Assembly (NCBI RefSeq): GCF_002994045.1
Contig: NZ_MQUC01000003.1
Coordinates: 1,340,501 to 1,404,500 of the forward strand
Source: Nonlabens agnitus
GTDB taxonomy: Bacteria; Bacteroidota; Bacteroidia; Flavobacteriales; Flavobacteriaceae
DNA length: 64,000 bases
Reading direction: 5' to 3'
Both the position numbers and the translations under genes were made by a program. Below the pieces are notes generated by a model. It was not told the DNA's origin, made no database searches, and saw only the letters and a list, made by a program, of their open reading frames with translations. Shown in pieces: positions 40,925 through 48,994 of the stretch. The number at the start of each line of letters is the position of its first letter. Within the stretch, counting starts at the first letter, position 1.

Positions 40925-42019
40925 CTATAATCTGCGTCTGGTTCCGTTCTCGATAATGACGATAAATGCAGTCTTGTAGCCTTTGTTTACAGCTAGTTCT
41001 CTAAGTTCACTAGCCTTTTCTAAGGAATTGGTTTCACCGGTAAAATATCGATAGATATCACCTTCTTTCTCTCTGGAAATCAATGGCAGCTTTTTAAAAT
41101 TGTTGGGTTTAGGCGCCAACGCCTTACTACTGGCAGCAATCTGGACTTTGTAAACGGCTTTGGAACTCACAGGCTCGATCGCCACCGCACTTGAAGAGGA
41201 TGCTTTTTGACCTTCAGAAATCGTTGAAACGTTAATGTCTCTATTCTGCTTATAAGCGATGATACCATCATAAATTGATACGGTCACTGCCTTCTCACCA
41301 TTAGTGCTGGTCAGGTAATTGCGTTCACTTGTATTGGATAAAAAACCTATTTCTACCAATACACTAGGCATGTAGCTCTGACGCAAGACGGCAAAAACGT
41401 TTTGTTTCACGCCACGATTGGTACGTTTGACATTTGAAGCAAAGTTGTTTTGAATCATCGCAGCCAGGTCGATGCTGTCCTCCATATATATTTCTTGAGT
41501 CAAGACACTGGTCGCATAGGATGAAGGATCGTTAGGATCAAATCCATCGTAGTTTTCTTCATAATCATCCTCTAAGAGGATCACGCTGTTCTCCTTCATC
41601 ACTACGTCAAGATTCTCATTACTACGTCTCAATCCAAGTACCCAGGTTTCATTGCCATTTGCACTTTCCTTTTTGAAGGCATTACAGTGAATGGAAACAA
41701 AAAGGTCTGCCTGCGCTTTGTTGGCTATATCAGCGCGTTTCCATAATGGTATAAAAACATCTGTTTTGCGCGTATAAATCACTTCAATATCTGCATGTGC
41801 TTCCAGCTTCTTTCCCAGCGCCATGGTCACCTTAAGCGCCACATCTTTTTCCCGCACGCCGCCATAGGAATTACCACCATCGTCGCCACCATGTCCAGCG
41901 TCCAGAACTACCTTGAACTTTCGGTTAGGCGGATCGTTCTCATGAGATGCCATAACATTGGCAAATAGTACCAACGGTGCAGTGAATAGCGCAATAAAGA
42001 AATAAATTTTCGTTTTCAT
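40925..42019 (-). CDS. N-acetylmuramoyl-L-alanine amidase (Amidase_3) with a C-terminal SPOR-like region
   Basis: A 364-residue secreted protein: signal peptide MKTKIYFFIALFTAPLVLFANVMA, then an Amidase_3 domain at about residues 35-250. The zinc ligands are in VVLDAGHGGDDGGN (His), REKDVALKV (Glu) and FVSIHCNAF (His); VLVEIGFLSN holds the catalytic Glu. The C-terminal stretch (about 290-360, VYKVQIAASSKALAPKP) is reminiscent of a SPOR peptidoglycan-binding domain. It removes the stem peptide from peptidoglycan during cell separation. It lies upstream of mlaD on the same strand and is divergent from lptD, an arrangement I associate with flavobacterial envelope clusters. Confidence 0.93.
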   Translation of the reverse strand: MKTKIYFFIALFTAPLVLFANVMASHENDPPNRKFKVVLDAGHGGDDGGNSYGGVREKDVALKVTMALGKKLEAHADIEVIYTRKTDVFIPLWKRADIANKAQADLFVSIHCNAFKKESANGNETWVLGLRRSNENLDVVMKENSVILLEDDYEENYDGFDPNDPSSYATSVLTQEIYMEDSIDLAAMIQNNFASNVKRTNRGVKQNVFAVLRQSYMPSVLVEIGFLSNTSERNYLTSTNGEKAVTVSIYDGIIAYKQNRDINVSTISEGQKASSSSAVAIEPVSSKAVYKVQIAASSKALAPKPNNFKKLPLISREKEGDIYRYFTGETNSLEKASELRELAVNKGYKTAFIVIIENGTRRRL

Positions 42020-42058
42020 AAAAGGACCTCATCGGTTGCAAGAAGGTTGTTTTGAATT

Positions 42059-42074
42059 CGCTTTCGCGAAAGCG
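42059..42074. repeat. palindrome copy (exact) in the amidase/lptD divergent gap
   Basis: Exact CGCTTTCGCGAAAGCG, 39 bases before the amidase ATG and 90 before the lptD start. Confidence 0.95.
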
Positions 42075-42163
42075 TAAATATCAAAAAAACCCTTAGAAAT
42101 TATATGTAGTTTTGACTTTTCAAAAACCAGACCAATTCGTTAACGAATATACCCTAGTATAGA

Positions 42164-44878
42164 TTGTATCCCTTTTTACGGCATATCATTTTATCAATAG
42201 TTTTCTTAACAGGACTACACTGGTGTTATGCGCAGGAAAATCCTGTGGTACAACGACCTATACCTATTATTCAGGATTCTGGTAAGGTAGAAACGCCTGT
42301 TGTGGTTACTCAAGAGGCCTTAGTAGAACAGGATTCTACGGCTCAAGACACGACCAAACCCAAAGCTTTTCTACAATACAAACTAGAGTCCAGCGCTAAA
42401 GGCTACAACCGTTTTGACCGCAGGCAAAATACTTTGACGCTCTATGACCAGGCGATTATTGTTTATGGTGACATACGACTGGAAGCTGGTAAAATCATTA
42501 TTAATAATAACACGGGCAACGTTTATGCTTATGGTATTGTCGAGGATTCTACCAATGCCTATGTGCAAAAACCCATTTTTACACAAGGTGCCAATAAAGT
42601 AGAGCCAGATTCCATCATTTTCAATAAAGACACGAAAAAAGCGCTTACTTATAATTCCAAAACGGCTCAAGGAGAATTCAACGTCGTGGCTGAGATCACC
42701 AAGAAGGTAAACGACAGTGTCTTTTTTATGCGCAACGCTAGGTTCACCACATCTTCCAATCCTGAGAATCCCGAGTATTATTTCCTAGCACGCAAGATCA
42801 AGTTTGTTCCCAAAAAGAAAATCGTCACTGGCCTCGTGAACATGTACATCGCAGATGTGCCAACGCCGCTAGGATTGCCATTTGCGTTTTTCCCGATGAC
42901 CAATGAGCGACGCAGCGGTATTATTTTGCCATCTTTTGGGAATGATAATAATCGAGGCTATAACCTGACAAATGGTGGTTACTATTTTGCCATTAATGAC
43001 TACGTGGATCTGACCGTGTTGGGAGACTATTTTACCAACGGTAGTTATGGTGCCCGTGTGGAAAGTAGTTATAGAAAAAGATATAAATATTCGGGTAGCA
43101 TCAGATTTTTACTGGAAGAGTCCATTAGAAGCGAAAGAGGTTTTTCAGATTTTGCGCAAACCGGTCGTTATAACATTAACTGGCAACACAGTCAGGACGC
43201 CAATGCAAGTCCCAATAGCAGATTTAGCGCCAGTGTTAACCTAGGTAGCCCAGATTTCTATAGAAACTCGTTTAATCAAACCAACCAGAGCGCACAGCTT
43301 ATCAACAACTTGAGCAGTTCCATTAGTTATTCCAAAACTTTCCCAGGAGAACCTCAAGTCAATTTGAACACCACGGTTTCCATTAACCAGAATGTGAATA
43401 CCAACACCACCAACCTTACCTTGCCTACATTTCAAGGTAGCGTCTCCAGAGTATTTCCTTTTGCCAGTGAAGGTGGTCTCAAGAAAGGAATCATTCAAAA
43501 CATCAACTTACAATATAATGTGAGAGGCGAGAATCGAGCTACCACCACCAACGATAATCTCTTTACTCCAGATATTTTCAAAGATGCTCGTGCGGGTATA
43601 CAGCATAGCATTCCCATATCGACCAACTTTAAGATTGCGAAGTATTTTAGCGTGAGTACTGGTGCAAACTTCCAAGAGAATTGGGTTTTTGACACTATAG
43701 ATCAAACCTTGGTTGCTAATGAAAGCGGAAACCAAGTCATTAGAAGAGATACCATGAGCGGTTTTGATAGTTATCGCACCTATAGCTTCAACGCCAGTTT
43801 AGGTACCACCATCTATGGTAGTTTTACCAGCTCTAATCCAGAAGCTAAGATTCAAGCGGTACGTCACGTTATAAGACCATCGGTTTCTTACAACATCAAC
43901 CCAAGTTTTGATCAGTATTATGAAAGGTTGTTGAGAGAAGATGGCGTCATGGTATCTGAAGAGGAACGCTTCTTTAGCCGATTTGAAGGTACCTTGTTTG
44001 GTGCTCCTGGCCGCGTTTTCTCCAGCAATATAGGCCTGAGCATTCAAAATAACCTAGAAGCCAAAGTCTTGGACCCAGATAGTGAAGATGGCGAACTCAA
44101 AAAGAAGCAATGGATAAAAAGTCTCAACATAAGTACGAGCTATAATCTTGCAGGCGATTCACTGCAGCTAAGCCCTTTAAATTTAAGTGGCGTTATTCCT
44201 ATCTATAAAGACGTGGACTTACAGCTTAATGCCAATTTTGATCCTTACGCTCTAGATGCCAACAATCAAAGAATCAACACGTTCAACATCAACAATGGCG
44301 GTAGTTTAGCACGATTGACAAATGCAGGTGCTCGTTTCAATTTTAAACTGGACAGCAAGGATTTTGAGAAAGGCGCCAAAGATGAAGATGACAAGGAAAC
44401 TAAAGTAGAAAGCACTACTCTGCGCAATGGTGGACGAGCAGATGATTTGTTTGGTGACCCTATCGATCCTGCCACAGGAAACTTTCTGGATGATGAGGAA
44501 CCTACGCAGCAAGATGTAGATCTGGAGGATAGCCTGTATCGTTTTAAAATCCCGTGGAATTTGAACATTGCCTATACTTTTACATACAACAATGCACGTA
44601 GGCAAAATGAAATAAGCGGTAACAGTATCATGCTTAGTGGTGACGTGGAATTCTCGCCACGATGGAGCATAGGCGGCAACACGGGTTATGACTTTGTAGG
44701 TAAAGGTGTTTCTTTTACTACGATAAGGTTTCAGCGAGATCTGGAGAGTTTCCGTATGAGTTTTAACTGGAACCCTATAGGTGTTAACAACAGCTGGTTC
44801 TTCTTCATTGGAATTAAGTCTGGTGCCTTAAGTGATATCAAATACGACCAGCGCAGACAGCCAGATCCAAGGTTCTAA
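42164..44878 (+). CDS. lptD: LPS-assembly outer-membrane protein LptD
   Basis: A 904-residue protein with a signal peptide (YPFLRHIILSIVFLTGLHWCYAQ), an OstA/LptA-like beta-jellyroll at about residues 70-200 (NTLTLYDQAIIVYGDIRLEAGKIII, KALTYNSKTAQGEF), then the LptD barrel (PTPLGLPFAFFPMTNERRSGIILPSFG, about 225-252). With LptE it inserts lipopolysaccharide into the outer leaflet. The only sensible start is TTG: no ATG lies upstream before the in-frame TAG nine bases earlier, and the next internal Met is far inside the domain. It ends at a very strong terminator. Confidence 0.9.
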   Translation: MYPFLRHIILSIVFLTGLHWCYAQENPVVQRPIPIIQDSGKVETPVVVTQEALVEQDSTAQDTTKPKAFLQYKLESSAKGYNRFDRRQNTLTLYDQAIIVYGDIRLEAGKIIINNNTGNVYAYGIVEDSTNAYVQKPIFTQGANKVEPDSIIFNKDTKKALTYNSKTAQGEFNVVAEITKKVNDSVFFMRNARFTTSSNPENPEYYFLARKIKFVPKKKIVTGLVNMYIADVPTPLGLPFAFFPMTNERRSGIILPSFGNDNNRGYNLTNGGYYFAINDYVDLTVLGDYFTNGSYGARVESSYRKRYKYSGSIRFLLEESIRSERGFSDFAQTGRYNINWQHSQDANASPNSRFSASVNLGSPDFYRNSFNQTNQSAQLINNLSSSISYSKTFPGEPQVNLNTTVSINQNVNTNTTNLTLPTFQGSVSRVFPFASEGGLKKGIIQNINLQYNVRGENRATTTNDNLFTPDIFKDARAGIQHSIPISTNFKIAKYFSVSTGANFQENWVFDTIDQTLVANESGNQVIRRDTMSGFDSYRTYSFNASLGTTIYGSFTSSNPEAKIQAVRHVIRPSVSYNINPSFDQYYERLLREDGVMVSEEERFFSRFEGTLFGAPGRVFSSNIGLSIQNNLEAKVLDPDSEDGELKKKQWIKSLNISTSYNLAGDSLQLSPLNLSGVIPIYKDVDLQLNANFDPYALDANNQRINTFNINNGGSLARLTNAGARFNFKLDSKDFEKGAKDEDDKETKVESTTLRNGGRADDLFGDPIDPATGNFLDDEEPTQQDVDLEDSLYRFKIPWNLNIAYTFTYNNARRQNEISGNSIMLSGDVEFSPRWSIGGNTGYDFVGKGVSFTTIRFQRDLESFRMSFNWNPIGVNNSWFFFIGIKSGALSDIKYDQRRQPDPRF

Positions 44879-44880
44879 AA

Positions 44881-44915
44881 ACAAAAAACCGCTGCGTCTT
44901 GCAGCGGTTTTTTGT
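44881..44915. terminator. strong bidirectional terminator with perfect 15-bp arms
   Basis: The 15-base arms at 44881-44895 and 44901-44915 are perfect complements around a 5-base loop; the G+C core is CCGCTGC/GCAGCGG with A tract and T tract at the outer ends. It serves the convergent lptD and pepD. Confidence 0.9.
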
Positions 44916-44930
44916 TTGTGCTATGAAGCA

Positions 44931-46388
44931 TTATATTTTTGGCACGTTTTTCAAGATCTCCAGTAGGTACTTCCAGAATTTCTGAACGGATCGTATTTCT
45001 ACGTATTCATCTGGACTGTGTGCACCTCTAATATTAGGACCGAAAGAAATCATGTCCAGATCTGGATAACGTTCTCCTAAAATCCCGCATTCCAGACCGG
45101 CGTGACAGGCCACCACTCTAGGTTCTTGTGTAAATAGGTCTGTGTAGATACTGGTAGCCACATTGAGGATTTCGCTATCTTGTCTAGGTTCCCAACCTGG
45201 ATAATCTCCAGAAAAGACAACATCTAGATCATTTAATTCCATGACACCACGCACCGTGGCTTTCAGGTCGTCTTTCACACTCTCTACTGATGATCTGGTT
45301 AGACAAGCCACTTCAAGTTGTCCATCGCTCAGTTGGATGCGAGCTAGGTTATTGCTGGCCTCAACTAGATCTTCAAAGTCCGGACTCCATCGATAGACAC
45401 CATTTTGAATACCCAGAATCATGTAGATTAAATGTTTGCTGTCTTCACCATTCAAAACCTCTTTACTGGCAGCATCCTCGATACTGATGGATAAATTAGG
45501 TTCCAGCGATTGATACTCTTTTTCAATAGCTGACTTACATCTTTCAAATGAAGCCATGATGTTTTCTAGTTCGCTTTCGCGAAAGCGAACCACACTAACC
45601 GCTTCCCTAGGTATGGCATTTCTTAAACTACCACCTTGAAATTCCTGCAAGTGGACCACTCCTTTTTTCTGCATGGCGTCCATCAATCGGGTGATGATTT
45701 TGTTGGCATTTCCCAATCCCTTATGGATGTCCATACCACTATGGCCGCCTTTAAGACCTTTGACGGTGAGCTTTTTTGTTACAAAGTCTGAGTCCAGACT
45801 TTCTAAGGTATAAGTTTTGGTACCTGTGATGTCGATACCACCGGCACATCCTATGTCGATCTCGTCATCCTCTTCAGTATCCAGATTCAACAGAATCTGA
45901 CCTGTTAGGATAGTTTTGTCTAATTGTTTGGCGCCTGTCATACCGGTTTCTTCATCAATGGTAAACAAGGCTTCTATAGGTGGATGAGCCACATTTCTTG
46001 AAGATAGGATGGCCATAATAGCAGCGACGCCTATGCCGTTATCTGCTCCTAGCGTGGTACCTTTTGCGGTAACTCGGTCTGTTTTGACTTCCATCTCGAT
46101 GCCTTGAGTGTCAAAATCAAACTGGGTATCATTATTCTTTTGATGCACCATGTCCAGGTGAGATTGAAGGATCACCGTTTTGCGATCTTCCATTCCTGGA
46201 CTTGCTGGTTTTTTAATGATTACATTACCTATATCATCCTGCAGGACAACTAGGTTCAATGTTTTGGCAAAATCAACCATGAATTGCCTTATTCTTTCTT
46301 CTTTCTTTGATGGTCTAGGAACGGCATTTAAATCTGCAAAATGGTTCCATAACGTCAAGGGTTCTAAACTGCGTACCAACTCACTCAT
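44931..46388 (-). CDS. pepD: aminoacyl-histidine dipeptidase (PepD, M20 family)
   Basis: A 485-residue metallopeptidase. It starts MSELVRSLEPLTLWNHFADLNAVPRPSKKEE, and the metal-binding segments are VILQSHLDMVHQKN (about residues 75-88), LGADNGIGVAAIMAI (about 115-129), FTIDEETGMTGA (about 146-157) and NLDTEEDDEIDIGCAGG. The lengths fit PepD (E. coli 485). It cleaves Xaa-His and other dipeptides in the cytoplasm with two zinc ions. The frame is open for 38 more codons upstream, but family N-termini support the ATG used. A palindrome copy is read as RFRES (VVRFRESELENI). Confidence 0.94.
   Translation of the reverse strand: MSELVRSLEPLTLWNHFADLNAVPRPSKKEERIRQFMVDFAKTLNLVVLQDDIGNVIIKKPASPGMEDRKTVILQSHLDMVHQKNNDTQFDFDTQGIEMEVKTDRVTAKGTTLGADNGIGVAAIMAILSSRNVAHPPIEALFTIDEETGMTGAKQLDKTILTGQILLNLDTEEDDEIDIGCAGGIDITGTKTYTLESLDSDFVTKKLTVKGLKGGHSGMDIHKGLGNANKIITRLMDAMQKKGVVHLQEFQGGSLRNAIPREAVSVVRFRESELENIMASFERCKSAIEKEYQSLEPNLSISIEDAASKEVLNGEDSKHLIYMILGIQNGVYRWSPDFEDLVEASNNLARIQLSDGQLEVACLTRSSVESVKDDLKATVRGVMELNDLDVVFSGDYPGWEPRQDSEILNVATSIYTDLFTQEPRVVACHAGLECGILGERYPDLDMISFGPNIRGAHSPDEYVEIRSVQKFWKYLLEILKNVPKI
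45572..45587. repeat. palindrome copy (exact), inside pepD
   Basis: Exact CGCTTTCGCGAAAGCG with TT and AA flanks (20-bp palindrome), read as RFRES. Confidence 0.95.
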
Positions 46389-46523
46389 AATTCCTTTTTT
46401 AGCTTTGACGTAAAAATAACGGGTAACGACCGCGCAACCCGTGAAGCTTATATTAAATGATGGATGAAAAGCGGTATTGAAATAGCATTTTTGAACCGAC
46501 AAACAGCAAATTCAAAATAAAAG

Positions 46524-47186
46524 TTATGCTTTTGTAGCTCTTAGCATTTCGCGTTTTCCTGGTGGTCCAGGCAATCGTTCTACATGAAATCCAGCTTCTT
46601 GCAAATTGCGTCTTACCTGGCCGGCAGCACAATAGGTTACCAAGACACCACTATTCTTTAACGCTTTAAACGCTGCTTGAAAAATACTGAGTTCCCACAA
46701 TTCTGGCTGGGTTCGTGGCCCGAAGGCATCAAAATAGACAAGATCAAATTGATTTTCAAATGCTACCGATTCAAAGGTCATTTGTTTTTTAACCAATTGA
46801 AATCTATCTGAAATGGCCTCGTTCTCATCCCATGAAGCTTGATGGATGGATTTGAATAACAGCTCCTCTTCAATCAAGGAACCATAATCCATGGCGTCAA
46901 TTTCTTCAATAGTCACAGGAAATGCTTCCATTCCCGTGTAAAGAATCTTCACTGGTGTTTCATATACCGCAGTTAGCAAAGCATTCAATCCCGTTCCAAA
47001 GCCATATTCTAAAATATGAAGCTCGCTAAGCTCTGGATACTGCTCTAGGCAATGCTCCAACCCCATTTTTATAAACACATGGCGCGCCTCTTGAAGCGCG
47101 CCGTGTTTAGAATGGTATTGTTCATTAAGATCAGGCATGTGGATGGTTTTGGAACCATCGCCTGTGGTCATGATTTCTCGTTTCAC
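46524..47186 (-). CDS. mnmD: tRNA 5-methylaminomethyl-2-thiouridine methyltransferase domain protein MnmD
   Basis: A 220-residue SAM-dependent methyltransferase corresponding to the N-terminal half of E. coli MnmC, found alone in many Bacteroidota. Motifs are MKREIMTTGDGSKTIHMPD, YHSKHGALQEARHVFI, the SAM loop LEYGFGTGLNALL (about residues 59-71) and FDLVYFDAFGPRTQPELW (about 145-162), plus SGVLVTYCAAGQVRRNL. It completes the mnm5s2U modification at the tRNA wobble base. The start is GTG, one base after the upstream stop; an ATG five codons on is an alternative, but the MKREI start matches remembered relatives. Confidence 0.92.
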   Translation of the reverse strand: MKREIMTTGDGSKTIHMPDLNEQYHSKHGALQEARHVFIKMGLEHCLEQYPELSELHILEYGFGTGLNALLTAVYETPVKILYTGMEAFPVTIEEIDAMDYGSLIEEELLFKSIHQASWDENEAISDRFQLVKKQMTFESVAFENQFDLVYFDAFGPRTQPELWELSIFQAAFKALKNSGVLVTYCAAGQVRRNLQEAGFHVERLPGPPGKREMLRATKA

Positions 47187-47747
47187 TTATTCTGATTCTT
47201 CTGCTGGAGCTGGCACAAAAACGTCTGCACCTTCATAGGTTTCTACCAAAGCGCCATCGGCAACGATGCTTAAGGTAATTTGATCTTCAGTAATAGCGTC
47301 AATTTCTTCCTGGCTTTTACCACCGTCCATCGCATAATGTCTAGCATCTTCTACACTGGTCACGCTTTTGAAAGCTTTTCCTGAAAGCACTACTTCTTTT
47401 CCTTGACTGTTTTTAGGCAAAAAGAATCCGTAATCCTTAAAAGTAACTCTAGCTGATTGATCGTCGCCCACAGGCACTTCAATCCAACAACCTTTTTTGG
47501 CACATACTTCGTTGATCACCGTACGCACTTTAACTTTCACCGTATCATTGGGTTTCAATTGAGAAAACAAATAGGTAAGGTCTCCAGACTTGATGTAGGA
47601 GTCTGCAGTCACGTCATCTCCATAATTGGTAAAAGCTACTTCTTCTAGCTGGTCTTCATTCACCGCTGGTGTTTCATCATTTTCTTGGGCATCACGACAA
47701 CCCACTATTGTCAATGTGATAAAAAATAGAGCAAATAAATGTTTCAT
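47187..47747 (-). CDS. DUF4920 lipoprotein
   Basis: A 186-residue lipoprotein: MKHLFALFFITLTIVGCRDAQ (lipobox with Cys at 17). A low-complexity acidic linker follows, then the DUF4920 domain with VINEVCAKKGCWIEVPV (about residues 78-94; a Cys-x4-Cys pair) and VTFKDYGFFLPKNSQGKEVVLSG. The pair of cysteines before W suggests metal or redox binding, but no function is established. Its stop directly abuts the mnmD start, so the two are co-transcribed. Confidence 0.88.
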   Translation of the reverse strand: MKHLFALFFITLTIVGCRDAQENDETPAVNEDQLEEVAFTNYGDDVTADSYIKSGDLTYLFSQLKPNDTVKVKVRTVINEVCAKKGCWIEVPVGDDQSARVTFKDYGFFLPKNSQGKEVVLSGKAFKSVTSVEDARHYAMDGGKSQEEIDAITEDQITLSIVADGALVETYEGADVFVPAPAEESE

Positions 47748-47807
47748 CTTTAAAATTTTGGTTTAAAATTAAGAATTTGACAATGTCGATAATAATGGCA
47801 TAACTAC

Positions 47808-47815
47808 TATCTTTG
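47808..47815 (+). promoter_or_regulatory. -7 promoter element of ilvE
   Basis: TATCTTTG matches TAnnTTTG and lies 18 bases before the ilvE ATG. A TTTG lies upstream but about 28 bases away, more than the usual spacer. Confidence 0.5.
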
Positions 47816-47833
47816 CAAAAATAGAAATACCCA

Positions 47834-48895
47834 ATGAATCACACTCACCAAATTGCTATTGACAAAGTTCGGAATTCTAAACTTGATTCCACTGATTTTG
47901 AGAACCTAACTTTTGGTAAAACCTTTACGGACCATATGCTCGAGTGCACCTGGAAGGATGGTAGCTGGAGTACCGTTGAAATAAAACCTTACGGACCTAT
48001 CATGGTAGAACCTAGTTGCAAGGTCTTTCATTACGGTCAGGCAATTTTTGAAGGAATGAAAGCTTTTAAGGATGAGAATGATGATGTCTTTCTTTTCCGT
48101 CCAGAAGATAACTGGATACGATTCAACGCCAGTGCCAAAAGACTTGCCATGCCAGAAGTACCAGAAGATGTATTTATGGATGGGCTTAAAGAGCTGGTCA
48201 ATCTTGATCGAGATTGGGTACGCCACGGCGATGGTTTGTCCCTTTATTTGAGACCTTTTATGATTGCTAGTGAGAACGGTGTTGCCGCAGCTCCAGCAAC
48301 AGAATATAAATTTATGATCGTAATGTCTCCCGCTAGATCCTACTATCGTGGTGATGTGCGCGTTGTCATTGCTACAGAGTATTCTAGAGCAGCAGATGGT
48401 GGTATAGGTTATGCAAAAGCTGCCGGTAATTATGCAGCTAGTTTTTACCCCAATAGCCTCGCGATTCAAGAAGGTTATCAACAAATCATCTGGACAGACG
48501 CTGCTACCCATGAATATCTGGAAGAAGCTGGAACCATGAATATTTTCGTGCGTATAGGTGATAAATTATTGACCGCACCTCACAACGACCGTATTCTTAA
48601 TGGTGTGACCCGCCGCAGCATTATCCAGATTGCCAAAGACATGGGAATAGATGTAGAAGAACGTCGCGTGAGCATCAATGAGATCAACGAAGCTGCAAAG
48701 AATGGTGAGCTCAAGGAACTCTTTGGTAGTGGTACCGCGGCAGTGGTTGTTCCTATCAAAGGCTACAAGCACCATGATTACACCTTTGAGTTGCCAGAAT
48801 TAGAAAACAGCTATTCCAACCAATTTAAAAAGGCGTTAGTGGATATTCAATACAATCGCGCACCAGACCAGCACGGCTGGCGCGTCAAAATCTAA
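47834..48895 (+). CDS. ilvE: branched-chain amino acid aminotransferase
   Basis: A 353-residue fold-type IV PLP aminotransferase: VFHYGQAIFEGMKAFKDEND (about residues 63-82), the PLP lysine in GGIGYAKAAGNYAAS (about 195-209), EAGTMNIFV and LLTAPHNDRILNGVTRRSII. It interconverts leucine, isoleucine and valine with their keto acids, and also supplies precursors for the iso-branched fatty acids common in this group. It has its own promoter and a strong terminator, so it is a single-gene unit. Confidence 0.95.
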   Translation: MNHTHQIAIDKVRNSKLDSTDFENLTFGKTFTDHMLECTWKDGSWSTVEIKPYGPIMVEPSCKVFHYGQAIFEGMKAFKDENDDVFLFRPEDNWIRFNASAKRLAMPEVPEDVFMDGLKELVNLDRDWVRHGDGLSLYLRPFMIASENGVAAAPATEYKFMIVMSPARSYYRGDVRVVIATEYSRAADGGIGYAKAAGNYAASFYPNSLAIQEGYQQIIWTDAATHEYLEEAGTMNIFVRIGDKLLTAPHNDRILNGVTRRSIIQIAKDMGIDVEERRVSINEINEAAKNGELKELFGSGTAAVVVPIKGYKHHDYTFELPELENSYSNQFKKALVDIQYNRAPDQHGWRVKI

Positions 48896-48901
48896 TTATA
48901 G

Positions 48902-48930
48902 AAAGCCTCTTTTACAGAGGCTTTTTTTTT
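48902..48930 (+). terminator. terminator of ilvE
   Basis: AAAGCCTCT and AGAGGCTTT pair around TTTAC and are followed by more T residues. Confidence 0.85.
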
Positions 48931-48949
48931 AAGGTGTTTATTTTAACGA

Positions 48950-48965
48950 CGCTTTCGCGAAAGCG
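48950..48965. repeat. palindrome copy (exact) immediately upstream of uvrB
   Basis: Exact CGCTTTCGCGAAAGCG, ending 15 bases before the -7-like element of uvrB, so it covers the -33 zone of that promoter. Confidence 0.95.
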
Positions 48966-48980
48966 AGATTCCAAAAAATC

Positions 48981-48988
48981 TATTTTTA
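48981..48988 (+). promoter_or_regulatory. weak -7-like element of uvrB
   Basis: TATTTTTA differs from TAnnTTTG in the last base and ends 6 bases before the ATG, the same leaderless geometry as uvrA. Confidence 0.35.
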
Positions 48989-48994
48989 CAACAT

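Noticed and set aside
48950..48965. The palindrome as a DNA-damage operator, because copies lie at uvrA and before uvrB
   Set aside because: The uvrA copy is inside the coding region far from the promoter, and most copies lie in genes unrelated to repair.
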